A stretch of 64,000 nt of DNA from Arachis hypogaea. Lineage: Eukaryota > Streptophyta > Magnoliopsida > Fabales > Fabaceae. A model generated the notes under the pieces. It did not search any database. It saw only the letters and a program-made list of their open reading frames with translations, and was not told the origin of the DNA. The translations under genes were made by a program, and so were the position numbers. The stretch covers positions 76,199,772 through 76,263,771 of the forward strand of contig NC_092051.1 of the NCBI RefSeq assembly GCF_003086295.3, read 5' to 3'. Shown in pieces: positions 1 through 12,040 of this stretch (position 1 is its first letter; the number at the start of each line of letters is the position of its first letter).

Positions 1-190
1 GTGAAATCCAGTTTATATTTATTCTTGGAGAATTTATTTGCTTTTAAACCAAGTAGGAAAGAGCATTTTGCAATTAGTTGCAATCATATAGATAGGTTGC
101 ATTTCATAAGTTTTACCATTCCTCTTCACTCCTTTATAGCTTCTCTTGAGCTTAGCATGAGGACATGCTAATGTTTAAGTCTGAGGAGAT
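1..190 (+). mobile_element. 3' internal end of gypsy element A
   Basis: This is the tail of an LTR retrotransposon whose body lies left of the window. It runs directly into the LTR that starts at 191. Bases 152-171 form a perfect 8-bp hairpin (TTAGCATG, loop AGGA, CATGCTAA). A purine-rich stretch (about 179-190) abuts the LTR and is a plausible polypurine tract for plus-strand priming. The five bases before the LTR (GAGAT) do not recur after it, as expected if this is a 3' LTR and not a solo LTR. No coding sequence is visible. Confidence 0.6.
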
Positions 191-1674
191 TGATAAACCC
201 CATTTTTAGGGTTTATCTTGTGCGTAATTTAGTAGATTTTATCCATTATTCTCACACTTATTCATATAATTCGCATGTTTTACATTTTCCTTCCACATTT
301 TGTACTATGATTGAAAACATGTTTCTTTAGCCTTAAATTTGCTAATTTTAATCCCCACTTATTACCATTCGATGCTGTGATATGTTTGCTGAGTGTTTTC
401 AGGGTTTATAGGGCAGGAATGGCTTAGAGGACGGAAAGAAAGCATGCAAAAGTTGAAGAAACGCAAGAAAATGATGTTTTGAGAAGCTGGCAGCGACGCG
501 TACGTGTGACCAGTGCAGTAGACAAGCGACGTGTACGCGTGACATGACGCATACGCGTGACCAGGATTTTTGTCAAGCGACGCGTACGCGTGGATGACGC
601 GTACGCGTGACAGAGCGTCACATGCTGCGTTACACAGAAGACACTGGGGGCGATTTCTGGGCTATTTTTGGCTCAGTTCCACGCCTAAAAACACATATTA
701 GAGGCTGTAGAGTGGGGGAATCATTCATTCACACATTCATTCACAATTATTAGGTTTTTAGATGTAGTTTTCTAGAGAGAGAGGCTCTCTCCTCTCTCTA
801 GGTTTTAGGTTTCTACTCTAATTTCTTCTTAGATTTAGATTGAATTTCTATTTCTATTTACAATTCCTTACAATTTATTGTTCTAGCACCTTTGTTCTTC
901 AATTCTAATTATTATTTCCTTCACGTTGGTATCCTTATGTTTGTGCACTTTTGCTACTCTTACTCTTTATTAATGCAATTCATGTTTTTTATGTTATTAA
1001 TGCTTCCTTTCAATTGTGTTATTGTTATTTCCTTGCTTTGGTTAGTTTTAGATCTTGCTATATGTTGTTAGCTTCTATATTTTTATGTTATATCTTCCAA
1101 GTTTTTGATAAAATGCTTGGGTGGGTTTTAATTTAGCTTTTTACGTTCCTAACTTGGATTGATCAATCAGAGATTCTTGAGTTATCAAAAGTCTTTTGTT
1201 GATTGGTGATTTAAAGTTGCTAGTTGGCTTGAGCTTCACTAACTCTAGTGTTTGATTAGGACTTGTGAACTCAAGTTGAACTGCTCACTTGACTTACCTT
1301 CAATTGTTAGAGATTAACTAAGTGAGAGCAATTTGCAATTACCATCACAATCAACAATGATAATGAGGATAGGACTTCTAATTCTTAATCCTTGCTGAGA
1401 GATTTCTTAGTTATTAATTTATTTTCTCGCCATTTTACTTTCTTATTTCTTATTACAAAACCCAAAAATATACCTTTCCATAACCGATAGTAACATACTT
1501 CCCTGCAATTCCTTGAGAGATGACCCGAGGTTTAAATACTTCGGTTGATTTTTATTGGGTTTGCTTAAGTGACAAACAAATTAAATTTGATTGAGGTTTA
1601 ATTGTCGGTTTAGATCTATGCTTACAACGCGATTATTTTTGTGAAATTCTTTACCGGCGATTTTTCCACCATCA
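191..1674 (+). mobile_element. 3' LTR of element A (ACGCGT-palindrome family)
   Basis: The LTR begins TGATAAACC and ends CCATCA, about 1,484 bp. Five other copies of this family are in the window: 23370-24840, 26600-39881, 42189-43728, 56805-57474 and 59668-61156. Family marks in order are an array of ACGCGTACGCGT palindromes (491-612), an AGAGAGAGGCTCTCTC foldback near 775, and a hairpin at 1525-1544 (CCGAGG, loop TTTAAATA, CTTCGG) about 130 bases before the end. No reading frame of substance is present. Confidence 0.75.
491..612. repeat. ACGCGTACGCGT palindrome array in LTR A
   Basis: Several degenerate copies of a CpG-rich palindrome (ACGCGTACGCGT, often flanked by TG and GA) spaced roughly 20-40 bases apart. 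The array begins about 300 bases into the LTR, the same offset as in the LTR at 42189. Many copies carry CG-to-TG or CG-to-CA changes, as expected of methylated DNA. Confidence 0.8.
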
Positions 1675-1804
1675 TGCCACCACCGTTCATCGCACCTCCG
1701 TCCTCGTTGCCATTCAGCACCTTGTCACTGCCTTCAATCACAGTATCTTCTCCTTCTTCATTCACTGAGGCACCGACCTTGGTGCCATTGCTTTGCTCTG
1801 CCGT
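1675..1804. other. GC-balanced island between two LTRs, possible gene fragment
   Basis: About 130 bases between the end of LTR A and the start of solo LTR K. Base composition is much less AT-rich than the intergenic DNA. Both strands are open across it: the plus strand gives a Pro/Ser/Thr-rich peptide, the minus strand an acidic Gly/Glu/Asp/Asn-rich one. The original flank continues at 5441 after K. It could be a fragment of a host exon cut by insertions, or part of an older element. I do not recognise it. Confidence 0.3.
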
Positions 1805-2888
1805 TGATGGTGTATTTTTGGAAAATGAATTCCAACACCCAAAACTCACCGGCAAGTGTACCGGGTTGCATCAAGTAATAATAACTCACATGAGTGAGGT
1901 CGATCCTACAGGAATTGAAGGATTGAGCAATTTTAGTTTAGTGGTTGATTTAGTCAAGCGAATCAAGTGTTGATTTGAGTGGTTTGTGATTGACAGAAGC
2001 TAAATTGCATGAAATGTAAAGGGAGAGGGAAGAATTGCAGTAAATTAAAGAGAATAGAAAGTAAAAGTGCTGAATCTTAAAGAACAAGTAAATTAAATTG
2101 CAAAATCTTAGATTGCAAGAAATATAAATGAATGAATCTTAAAGTGCAAGGAATATAAATTTCTTGAATTGTAAAGGGGTTCAAAGAGTTGGGATTGCAG
2201 AAATTAAACAAGCAGAAGTAAAATGACAATTAACAGAGAAGGAGAAAATGAATCTAAATGCAGTAGATCTAAACAAGAGAAGAACAATTGCTTGAAAATA
2301 TAAACAGAAAGTAAAATATAATTCAATTGCACTAACTAAAAGAAAGTTGAAGATCTCAGGGGTGGAGGAGACTAGAAAACAAGTCTAGATCTCAAATCCT
2401 TCCTTGATCCAACAAGAACAATTGCAAAAGAAAATAGAAAAGTAAACTGCAGAAGAAAAGAGAAGAATGAAAGTAGTAAACAGAATTTGCAATCAAATCA
2501 CAGTTTCTAGAATTATGCAGAAAAATAAACAAGAGATCTCAAGGTGAGATTGAAACAGAATTTCTTCAATTCTTCACCCAAGATCCAAGACAAAAAGTAA
2601 AGAGTGCTTAAGCAAGAACAAGGAAGAAGAGAGATCAATTCTCCTTCCAAATTCTCCAAGATCCAAATTCAAAGTAAAAACTCTAAAAATTATAAAATGA
2701 AAATTTTTAAAGAAGCAAAAGGGTCTCTCTAAATCAAACTAGCTTCTATTTATACACTTTCTATTTTTGGATTTTAGAATTTGGAGTGGGCTTTTTAATT
2801 TGGTAAAGAATTGAATTTAAATTGAATTTTTGTCCAATTTTAGCCCAAGAGTGTTGCTCACAGTGGAGTGCTCTGCTCTTGAGGGGAG

Positions 2889-4449
2889 TGATGAGCGGAT
2901 ATTTTATATGCTTTTTGGGGATAATTTCATATAGTTTAGAGTATGTTTTAGTTAGTTTTTAGTCTATTTCTAGTAGTTTTTAGGAAAAATTCATATTTCT
3001 GGACTTTACTATGAGTTGTGTATTTTTCTGTAATTTCAGGTATTTTTCTGGCTGAAATTGAAGGAGCTGAGCAAAAATCTAATTCAGGCTGAAAAAGGAC
3101 TGCTAATGCTGTTGGATTCTGACTTCCCTGCACTCAAATTGGATTTTCTGGAGCCACAGAACTCGAAATGGCATGCTTCGAATTGCATTGGAAAGTAGAC
3201 ATCCAGGGCTTTCCAGCAATATATAATAGTCCATACTTTGCACAAGGATAGACGACGTAAACTGGCGTTCAACGCCAGTTCTCTGCCCAATTCTGGCGTC
3301 CAGCGCCAGAAAAGGATCAAAAACTGGAGTTGAACGCCCAAACTGGCACAAAAACTGGCGTTCAACTCCACAAATGGCCTCTGCACGTGAATTGCTTAAA
3401 GTCTCAGCCCCAGCACACACCAAGTGGGCCCCAGCACACCAAGTGGGCCCCAGAAGTGGATCTCTGCATCATCCATCATAGTCCACTCATATTTTGTAAC
3501 CCTAGGCTACTGGTTTAGTATTTAAACAACTTTTAGAGACTTATTTTGTATCTCATGACATTTCAGATCTAAACTTTGTATTCTCTGACGGCATGAGTCT
3601 CTAAACCCCATTGTTGGGGGTGAGGAGCTCTGCTGTGTCTCGATGAATTAATGCAAGTATTTCTGTTTTCCATTCAAACACGCTTGTTCCTATCTAAGAT
3701 GTTCATTCGCGCTTAACTGTGATGGAGGTGATGATCCGTGACATTCATCACCTTCCTCAAACCATGAACGCGTGCCTGACAACCACCTCCGTTCTATATA
3801 CGATTGAATGAGTATCTCTTAGATTCCTTAATCAGAATCTTCGTGGTATAAGCTAGAACTGATGGCAGCATTCATGAGAATCCGGAAAGTCTAAACCTTG
3901 TCTGTGGTATTCCGAGTAGGATTCAAGGATTGAATGACTGTGACGAGCTTCAAACTCCTGAAGGCTGGGCGTTAGTGACAGACGCAAAAGGATAGTAAAT
4001 CCTATTCCAACCGGATCGAGAACCAACCGGTGATTAGCCGTGCTGTGACAGAGCACGTGAGCGTAGTTTTCACTGGAAGGATGGAAGGTAGCCATTGACA
4101 ATGGTGATCCACCAACACACAGCTTGCCATAGGGGGACGTGCGTGCGTGAACAAGAAGACAGAGGAAAGCAGAGATTCAGAAGACAAAGCATCTCCAAAA
4201 CTCCAACATATTCTCCATTACTGCACAACAAGTAACTTTTAATTTATGCTCTACTGGTTACTCACAATTCAATTGATAAACATAGTTGACTTCCTGACTA
4301 AGATTTACAAGATAACCATAGATTGCTTCAAACCAACAATCTCCGTGGGATTCGACCCTTACTCACGTAAGGTATTACTTGGACGACCCAGTGCACTTGC
4401 TGGTTAGTGGTACGAGTTGTGAAAAGTGTGATTCACAATTCGTGCACCA
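2889..4449 (+). mobile_element. Solo LTR I (CTGGCGTT-palindrome family)
   Basis: A 1,561-bp LTR that begins TGATGAGCGG and ends GTGCACCA, with a perfect duplication GGGAG at 2884-2888 and 4450-4454. It is inserted in solo LTR K. Two relatives are in the window: the broken LTR of B (25641-40361) and the 5' LTR of D (48370-49907). From memory the family looks like the abundant peanut element FIDEL; I could not check that. A palindrome array lies at 3258-3372 and a hairpin at 4357-4372 (CCTTAC, loop TCAC, GTAAGG). Confidence 0.85.
3258..3372. repeat. CTGGCGTT/AACGCCAG palindrome array in LTR I
   Basis: Four to five imperfect copies of an inverted repeat, CTGGCGTT followed by one base and AACGCCAG, spaced about 30 bases apart. 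It starts about 370 bases into the LTR. The equivalent arrays in B and D start at about 364 and 372, so the position is fixed within the family. Confidence 0.85.
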
Positions 4450-5105
4450 GGGAGCGGAGCATCAAGGCTTGTCTTTGGCCCCTTGTTGCGTGCCAAGGTT
4501 GGGTAGCAATCAGGATAGCGCTCCGCTCTTGTGGAGAGCGGAGCATTGCTGCTTGTGGTGTGTCTTGTGCGTGCACCAAGTTCCCTGGGCTGTGTCAATG
4601 TTGCGCTTCATGCCTCCCTGCCCGTGTAACAATTGTGCAAGGCATGAGGAAGTAGCGCTCTGCTCTTGGCAAGAGCGTAGCTCTCCTTTTGCTTGGGTGA
4701 GGTCCCAAGTTCGAAACATGGTGGGAGCTTTTTGGTGCAAATTTCCTTGGTTTCTTGTAGCGCCTTCTCTCCACTCTTCATGACTACCCTTGGTTCGAAT
4801 CCTTGTGAATGCCATTTGGCCAAGTGTGGCTCATTTTCCTTTGTGAGTAGCGCTCCCTCACTCCCCCTTGCTCATGAGTTCGAACTTTGTGGCTTTCACT
4901 AGCAAACTTTGTCCTTGAATTTATTTTTGAGTGAAGTCCGATAATGCTCTTGACAAGAGCGGGGCATCATTCTTCTCCCCTTTCTCTCTTGGTTCGAAAT
5001 TGTGCTCCGCTCTCAAGGGGAGCGTAGCATCCAAGTCTTGCTTCCTTGGTTCATTGTTGTGCTCCCTTAGAGAGTGCTCTGCTCTTGGAGAGAGCGCTGT
5101 GCTTC
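4450..5105. repeat. GCTCCGCTCT/AGAGCGGAGC inverted repeats in LTR K
   Basis: Repeated foldbacks such as CTCCGCTCT, a short loop, and AGAGCGGAG near 4520-4545. Degenerate versions lie near 4658-4682, 4948-4968, 5004-5030 and 5074-5098. They are the K-family counterpart of the palindrome arrays in the other LTR families. Confidence 0.65.
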
Positions 5106-5440
5106 CTCCTTCCATGTGCCAAGCTTCCTTATTTCCTTTGCCACACTCTTCTCTTCCTTGGGCCACGCTTTCTTTTTTTTCTTTTCTTCACCTACAAGTA
5201 ATCAAAACAACCTATCAAAGTATCACCAAATTCACACGGTTTATAAATCATTTAAAAATCAATTAAATTTAGCTTAAACCTCATGATTTTGTATCAATTA
5301 AATGATGGTTGATTGATTCAAAGAAACCATGCAATTCCATTCTAAATTACTTACTTACAATGCAAGAAAGTGCATAAAACCTAATAAAAACAAAGAAAAA
5401 GACTAGTAAAACTAGGCTAAGATGACTTGTCATCAGCCGT

Positions 5441-6237
5441 GCGACAATAGATCCACAGTGAGTGAGGTTGCATTTTGTTCAGTTGAATTTTTTAAATCTA
5501 AACTCTCAATGTGCAGTTCTATTACTTCTTCTATTGTATTTCTGGTTTTTGAATTTTGGCATGAAATTTTTTAGTTGTTGCAGATGGTTCTGTTGTTACC
5601 GAATTTGTGTTGCTGCTTCATTATAATTACTAATTTGTAATCAAATAATTTCTATTATTGCTGATTTTATATATGAAATTATGGTTGATGATTGCTGAAT
5701 TGTTGCTTGATTCTAATATATAAGATTGAATGCGTATCTTGTTGTTCGTGATGATTAAACCATCTTAGAGCTTTCCCTTTCATAACTTGAATTATTCAAT
5801 GATTAGCCATGCTCCAGTGTTATTTTGTACTTTATACTCTATATTTTTGGTGTTGATTGAATCATTGAATGATTAGTTTACTAATGGATATTTTTTGGTT
5901 AATTTTTGAAAAAGGTTGTTAATCTTTATTAAAATTTTGCTGAAATTTTACTAAATTTGTGATCAGCTAAAAATCTTGTTAATCTTTATTAAAACTATGC
6001 TTAAAATTTTGTTAAAAGTTTGTTAGAGCTTATATTTGTTTATTATGATCATTATTTTGTTAGAGAAGAAATAAATTTGTTGTCTTTGTTTTTAATAAAG
6101 AAATAGATGAATTGAATTACCTCAATTAACTAGATAAATAAATGATCAAATATTTGTTATTGGTTTGGTTAACTCAATGATTTTTTTTTTGTGACTATCT
6201 TAGTGAGTTCAATAGTGATATAATGATTAATGAGTAA
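5441..6237. other. AT-rich intergenic DNA
   Basis: Host flank to the right of solo LTR K. It is rich in A and T with long homopolymer-like runs. I see no gene, RNA gene or clear element edge. Confidence 0.6.
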
Positions 6238-7095
6238 TCTATTTTATTATATAAAAATCGGGTTTTTGCAATTAATTATGGAGCTGACGTGGCATGCTTC
6301 TGAGAGTGTTTTTCGATTTATTTCTTTTAACGCATTAAATACAAGTTATTACGATAAATTAACTATATCAACTAATTGATTTAATTAGATATTTAAATAT
6401 CATATAATTTATTATAATTTATATCAATTTGATTTGGTAGTATTTTTTAATTTATTTATTTTAATATTCTGTTAGTATTTTTTAATTTATTTCTTTTAAT
6501 TTATTAAACTAAATTTATTGTGTATACTAATTAATTAATTTGATTAATTTATTAGTCATTAAAATAATAAATTTATGAATAAAATAGGCAACTGAGATAT
6601 TTTCAACTAATAATCAAATCAAATCAAATCAAATCATTTATATTGAGCTAAATTCAAATCATGTGAATTAAGGACTAAATTAAAATAAGATAATTTCTTA
6701 CTTATTCACATTGAGTGCAATAAATACAAATTAATTTTGTTAGATAATCATAGTTGTCTGGTCTACTATATATAGCTGGCCACACAAAATTATAAGAATC
6801 GTAATTTTTATCGCTCTTGCTATTTCAACTCTTCTTTTCCTCTTCTTTTTTTCTTTATGTATAATTTATTTTATATATAAATATATCCAAAATGAGAAAG
6901 TACGGATGAGTGTTTTATTGATTTTTTATTTGATGAATATATCTCAATCTAAGCATTTTACTACTGTGGATAGAAGTTGACCTGTAGCAATTCAAAGTGG
7001 CTAATGTATTTTTTTTATAGTATTAGATAGAAAAATATTTATTAAAATGAATATACCCATTGTAATAATTTTTTTTTCAATTGTTATATTTTTAT
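6238..7095 (+). mobile_element. Helitron-like unit, copy 1
   Basis: It starts with TCTATT after an A, followed by TTATATAAAAATCGGG, which resembles the 5' end of plant Helitrons (TC start, insertion after A). It aligns along its length with copy 2 at 7553: the ACGTGGCATGC motif near 6285, a long shared AT-rich block, and a TATA-like CTATATATAG near 6768 followed by GGCCACACAAAATTATAA. I could not identify a CTRR 3' terminus or any Rep/helicase coding sequence, so it would be non-autonomous if it is a Helitron. Confidence 0.45.
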
Positions 7096-7552
7096 GTTAG
7101 TCATGTAAATTCTTTGAAGGCACAAGATAATAAAATCGGTTGACTTTAATATCATTAAAAGCTAAATTTATTGGTTCAAATAAGCACCACTAATTATATT
7201 AAAAAAGTAATTTTGTAATAATAATGTGATTTACATATTAATTTTTTCAGGTAAATTCATTTCAAAATGTAGAAATTATACTCAATTACGCTAAAATTTT
7301 AAAGGTAATATAGAATTTGACAACAAAATTATAAATAATAACATGACTTATGAAAAAATATTAATGTCGTCATTTTTATTAATTAAATCATAATATTAGG
7401 TAGTTGATAGTTTTATAGGCAAAAATTATTAAGTAATTACGTAAAAATTAGCAACGAACAAGCAACAAGAATTCAGAAAAAATCTATTATATAATACCAA
7501 TTTCATAATTAAAATATGTCACATATCATATTCTCATATATTCTATTTATTA

Positions 7553-8375
7553 TCTATTCTATTATATAAAAATCAGGTTTCTGTACTTAATGATGGAATT
7601 GACGTGACATGCTTACGAGGGTGTTTAGCAATTTGTTTCTTTTAACTCATTAAATATAATTTATTATGATAAATTAACTATATCATCAAATTAATTTGAT
7701 TAGATATTTAAATATCACATAATTTATTATAATTTATATCAATTTGATTTGGTAGTATTTTTTAATTTATTTCTTTTAATGTTCTATTAGTATTTTTTTA
7801 ATTTATTTTTTAATTTATTAAATCGAATTAATTATAATAATTATCTGGATTAGATTAATTAATTAATTATTAAAATAATAAATCTATGAATAAAATAGGT
7901 TCTTGAGATATTTTTTACTAATAATTAAATCAAATCAAATCATATTTATTGAGCTAAATTTAAATCATGTGAATTAAGGACTAAACTAAAATAAGATGAT
8001 TTTTTAATTATTCAAATTGAATGCAATAAATAAAATTAATTTTGTTAGATAATCATAGTCTTCTGGTGTTTTATATATAGATAGCCACACAAAATTATAA
8101 AAATTATTATTTTTTTTGCTTTTGCTATTTCAACTTTTTTTTATGTATAAATGTACTCAAAATAAGAAGGTATGGATGAGTGTTTCACTAATTGTTTGTT
8201 TGATAAATATTATACTCTGAAAATGTCTCAATTTAGGCATTCTACTGCTGTCGATGGAAGTTGAACCTCTAATAATTCAGGGTGACCATGATATTTTTTA
8301 TAGTATTACATAGAAAAATATTTTCTAAATGAATATACCCATTATAATTAATTTTCTTTGTCAATATGTTATCTT
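7553..8375 (+). mobile_element. Helitron-like unit, copy 2
   Basis: Second copy of the unit at 6238 in the same orientation, starting TCTATTCTATTATAT after an A. The same landmarks occur in order: the GACGTGACATGC block near 7600, the shared AT-rich block, and a TATA-like TTATATATAG near 8075 followed by GCCACACAAAATTATAA. Similarity fades near 8375. Base substitutions and small indels suggest an old duplication. Confidence 0.45.
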
Positions 8376-10306
8376 TTACCTAACAAACAATATCCATGTT
8401 GTATTATTTTTATCAGAAGTCATACAGAATTGATTGATAATTTTATATATAAAAATACTCATGTAGTAACAAAATACCATATTGTTATCTCGCTAAAGTT
8501 AATTCTCCTATGATTATGTGAATGTATAGCACTATCAGATGAAAATTGATTAGATTACATTTATTTCCAACGAGGTAGATGATCTTTTAGGCCTAATCAT
8601 GGTCCGAGTTGATGAAAATTTAAAAAATGCTAACAATACAAATACTTTTATTTTTAATACCCAATAATAAATATATAAATTAAAACTAATATTGTTTCGT
8701 ACAAAATTATAAAATATATAGCATACTTAAAACATATCCAATCCGTATTAACTGTCATTATTTATCAATTATGTTATTGCAAATCCGGTTATTAAAAAAG
8801 ATTAAAATTAACTTAAATATACACAATATTATTTCATGCTTTTTATTTTTAATTTATTATCATAAAAAGTCATACATATTATAAGAGAACCTCATCTTTT
8901 TACTAACGGTACTTCCATTCAATGGTTTCTATAAAAAAAAAGACATAATAATATTGTGTTTGGCAAGAATATATGGGATTTTGAATGGTTAAAGCATAGG
9001 TTTAATTCTTAACAAATTCGTAGATAAAGTGCAGAGTACATAAAAAGACAGCTAATAAAAGAATAAATAGTTAAAGCTTCCTCAATACTAACAATCGTAG
9101 TGTATAATATGTGTTTTATAACTTTTTTGAATTTGATTGTTTCTTTATTATTATATGTTGTTCTGTTTAATTTATGCTAAAAAGATTTATGATAATCATC
9201 TTATCATGGTAGTGTAAAAGTTGTAGGTATTATATTTACTTTGTATGCTCTTAAATCTCATTTCTTGATGAATATTTGTGACTGACTAATTATTAAAAGA
9301 AATTGGTTTAATATCTATTTTATATTCTATTTAAATTATAATAGGGAATAAATATTTTTTTTCAAAATAAATAATACGATTTTTTCATAAAAAAAATGTT
9401 TAAATAATTATGAAATTAGATTATACCACACATGATGATAAATATTTTGGCATTGAATCTGCTATAAAAGAAATTTTTAGGAATAGAATGTTGTATTATA
9501 TAATTTAGTTATATTTTTCTTATCTTCAATCTATATTATTTAGATTTGTATATTTCTAAAAAGGTTATTCAATTTTTTAATTATTAAATCAAATCAGTTA
9601 CAAACTAATTAATTAGGTTGATTAAATATCTAGATATCTTATAATTTAACATAATTTAATTTATATAGATACATGACTTTTATAGTTTTATTATTTATTG
9701 TAATAAATTCTAGAGATAATTTTTGCAAGTTATAATTTATTTTTTACTTTCATATTCAACTTTTAAGAATAATTTTTTAATTTTGTATTTATAAATAAAT
9801 TATTTTCTTCTTTAATATATGAATTTTTTTATTGTGCAATTCACTTTATAAAAAATAAACTAATTTATGAAAATTTAAACTTGAGTGCTTGCTATTATTA
9901 AACTCAAACTTTAATTTATTTTGTCATATTATTATATAAATATTCAATTCTTTGATTAAACACTTATTTGATTACGAAATGATATTATATGTTACTTTTA
10001 TATTGACAATTAAATTTCAGTTACTATACAAATATTATATTTTAGGTAATTGTGTATTTTTTTGTTATTTTAAAAATTATTATATAATTTTAAGATCATT
10101 TAATTATGTTTATTTTTTTAAAAGCATTGTCATTATTGGAGAGTAACTAATGTTTTTGATAGTCTAAAATTGAGACATAAAAATACAGAATATTAATATA
10201 CTGAATTTTCGAAGTATAAATCTTGAAGTAAATATATGTGATTATAATTAATTATAATAATTAAAAGTCTTTATTTTATTTCAATTTGTTCAGGACATGT
10301 TTATCT
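8376..10306. other. AT-rich intergenic DNA
   Basis: Strongly AT-biased sequence with short open frames of low complexity (Phe, Ile, Tyr, Leu, Asn). Nothing here supports a gene or a defined element. Confidence 0.6.
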
Positions 10307-10315
10307 TAAATTTTA

Positions 10316-10682
10316 GGGTAAAGTATATTTTTTGTCCTTGAAGTTTGACAAAAGTTTCAAAAATACCCTTAAGTTTTATTTTGTTTCAATTCTGTCCCAA
10401 AAATTTTCGATTTGCATTAAATATACTCCAACCGGCTAAATTTTTAAAAAAATTAAGACCAATCTAACAATAATGCATGAAAATTATGCTTGATTTGCTT
10501 GTGTTGAAGGTTGTTCTTATGAAATTATTGTTGAATTGGTCTTAAATTTTTTGAAAAATTCACCATTAAGAGTATATTTGATACAAATCGAAAACTTCTA
10601 TGACAAAATTGAAACAAAATAAAACTTAGGGGTATTTTTGAAACTTTTGTCAAACTTCGAGGACAAAAAATATAATTTACTC
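10316..10682. mobile_element. Foldback MITE, Mutator-like by its 9-bp duplication
   Basis: A 367-bp element with inverted ends of about 150 bases. The left end begins GGGTAAAGTATATTTTTTG and the right end is its near-complement. It is bounded by a perfect 9-bp duplication TAAATTTTA (10307-10315 and 10683-10691); duplications of 9 bp are typical of Mutator-like transposons. It has no coding capacity. A transcript through it would fold into a long, nearly perfect hairpin. Confidence 0.85.
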
Positions 10683-10691
10683 TAAATTTTA

Positions 10692-11865
10692 TTTCTTTAT
10701 TAATTAGTATTTTTTTTGTACATTTAATTGTCATTAATTTATATAAATTAAAATGTATAACTTAAAAAAATAGATACGTGTCTAAAAAATAAAAAAATAT
10801 TTTTTTATTAATAAAAAATTTATGTCGCTTTATTTTTTTTTTTTTGGAATCATACCTTACATTTTTATTATAATTAAAAGTTAGAGGTAAATTATTAAAT
10901 ATAAATTAGTAAAAAAAAATATAATACTTAATAAATTATCATAATCACATTTAAAGATATTTAAGTTATTTTCATATAATAAAAGTGATATGCTTCAAAA
11001 AATATTTATATATAATTTACTACCAAATATATGAGATATTTATCATAATTTTTATTTTTAATAAAAATATCATTGTATTAAAGTGATGTATTTTAAAAAT
11101 GTATAAATGAGATTTTTATTAAAAAAAATTACAAGATAGCAAATGAAACTTTATTTTAATTTTATTCTTAATATTTAGTTTTAATTTTACTTTTAGAGTT
11201 TCAATATGTTTCAATTATACTATTAGGGTGAACAATATTAATTATAATTAATCAATTATATTATTTGATTTGACTAAAATTAAATAATATTAAATTATTT
11301 AATAAATATTAAATAAAAAATAAAATAAATGAATTTAATTTAAATCATTCTCTTATTATTTTCTATATCTATGAATCAGAATGTGCTTTTATGTATTTTG
11401 ATTAATAGTTCTTAAAGGAGTTACCATTTTATTTACTAACATTTTAAATTTTTTATAATATTTTCATAAAATTTGAGTAATTAATAGGTTCTTTTTCGTA
11501 ATATTTTTCTTGAATTTTTTTAACAAAAATATATCTTAATTTTTGTCTTTCATATATTCATTGATTATACTAATTTTTTTTACTGTGTATTTCTTTCAAC
11601 TACATGTATTGTTTTTTTGTTTTTTTTTTTTTTACTTTTTTTAATTATTTTATTATCTTATTTTTAATTATTTATTTTACTTTCGCTCCTTATATGTTTA
11701 TTGTGTTTCACTTCATCTTAGTTTCAATTTCATAGTTAACTTTTAATTATATAAAATTCAATAATTTCTTTCAAAACATGCTTAAATATATTATCTATTA
11801 TATATAATCATTAGGATAAACAAACAAATATAAATTGAATATATAATTTAATTTTAATTTAATCG
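10692..11865. other. AT-rich intergenic DNA
   Basis: Very high A/T content with runs of T and A. I see no gene or defined element. Confidence 0.6.
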
Positions 11866-11867
11866 AT

Positions 11868-12040
11868 TTAGCATGGACCATATAAATCGAAATTTATAGA
11901 TTCGATTTAGTAGGAGATGACATAATTTGAATTCTTTGAATTCAATTTACTTTCGAATCACAGTGTCAAGTAATTCGAATCATATAGATTCGATTTACTA
12001 CTTATTACCCTAATTCGAATTCATTAAATTCGATTTATAT
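11868..12040. repeat. Tandem AT-rich palindromes (AAATCGAAT/ATTCGATTT)
   Basis: Four imperfect units about 35-50 bases apart, each an inverted repeat around a short spacer, for example AATTCGAATC then GATTCGATTT near 11970-11998. Its origin is unclear: it could be the end of a foldback transposon or a small local array. Confidence 0.5.

Larger units (their letters stand above)
1805..5435 (-). mobile_element. Solo LTR K, reverse orientation, interrupted by solo LTR I
   Basis: On the plus strand it starts TGATGGTGT and ends TTGTCATCA; read on its own strand it starts TGATGACAAG. It is flanked by a perfect 5-bp target duplication GCCGT (1800-1804 and 5436-5440). There is no internal retroelement sequence, so it is a solo LTR left by LTR-LTR recombination. 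Removing the nested LTR (2889-4449) and its extra duplication leaves about 2.07 kb. It carries inverted repeats built on GCTCCGCTCT/AGAGCGGAGC, and a hairpin at 1885-1898 like those near the ends of the other LTRs. Confidence 0.8.

Noticed and set aside
191..1674. LTR A as a solo LTR
   Set aside because: Flanking 5-mers differ (GAGAT and TGCCA) and the sequence upstream looks like a 3' internal end with purine tract and hairpin.
4379..5277. Overlapping frames of 60-134 codons on both strands
   Set aside because: They lie within solo LTRs I and K, run across palindromes and across the LTR boundary, and show no domain.
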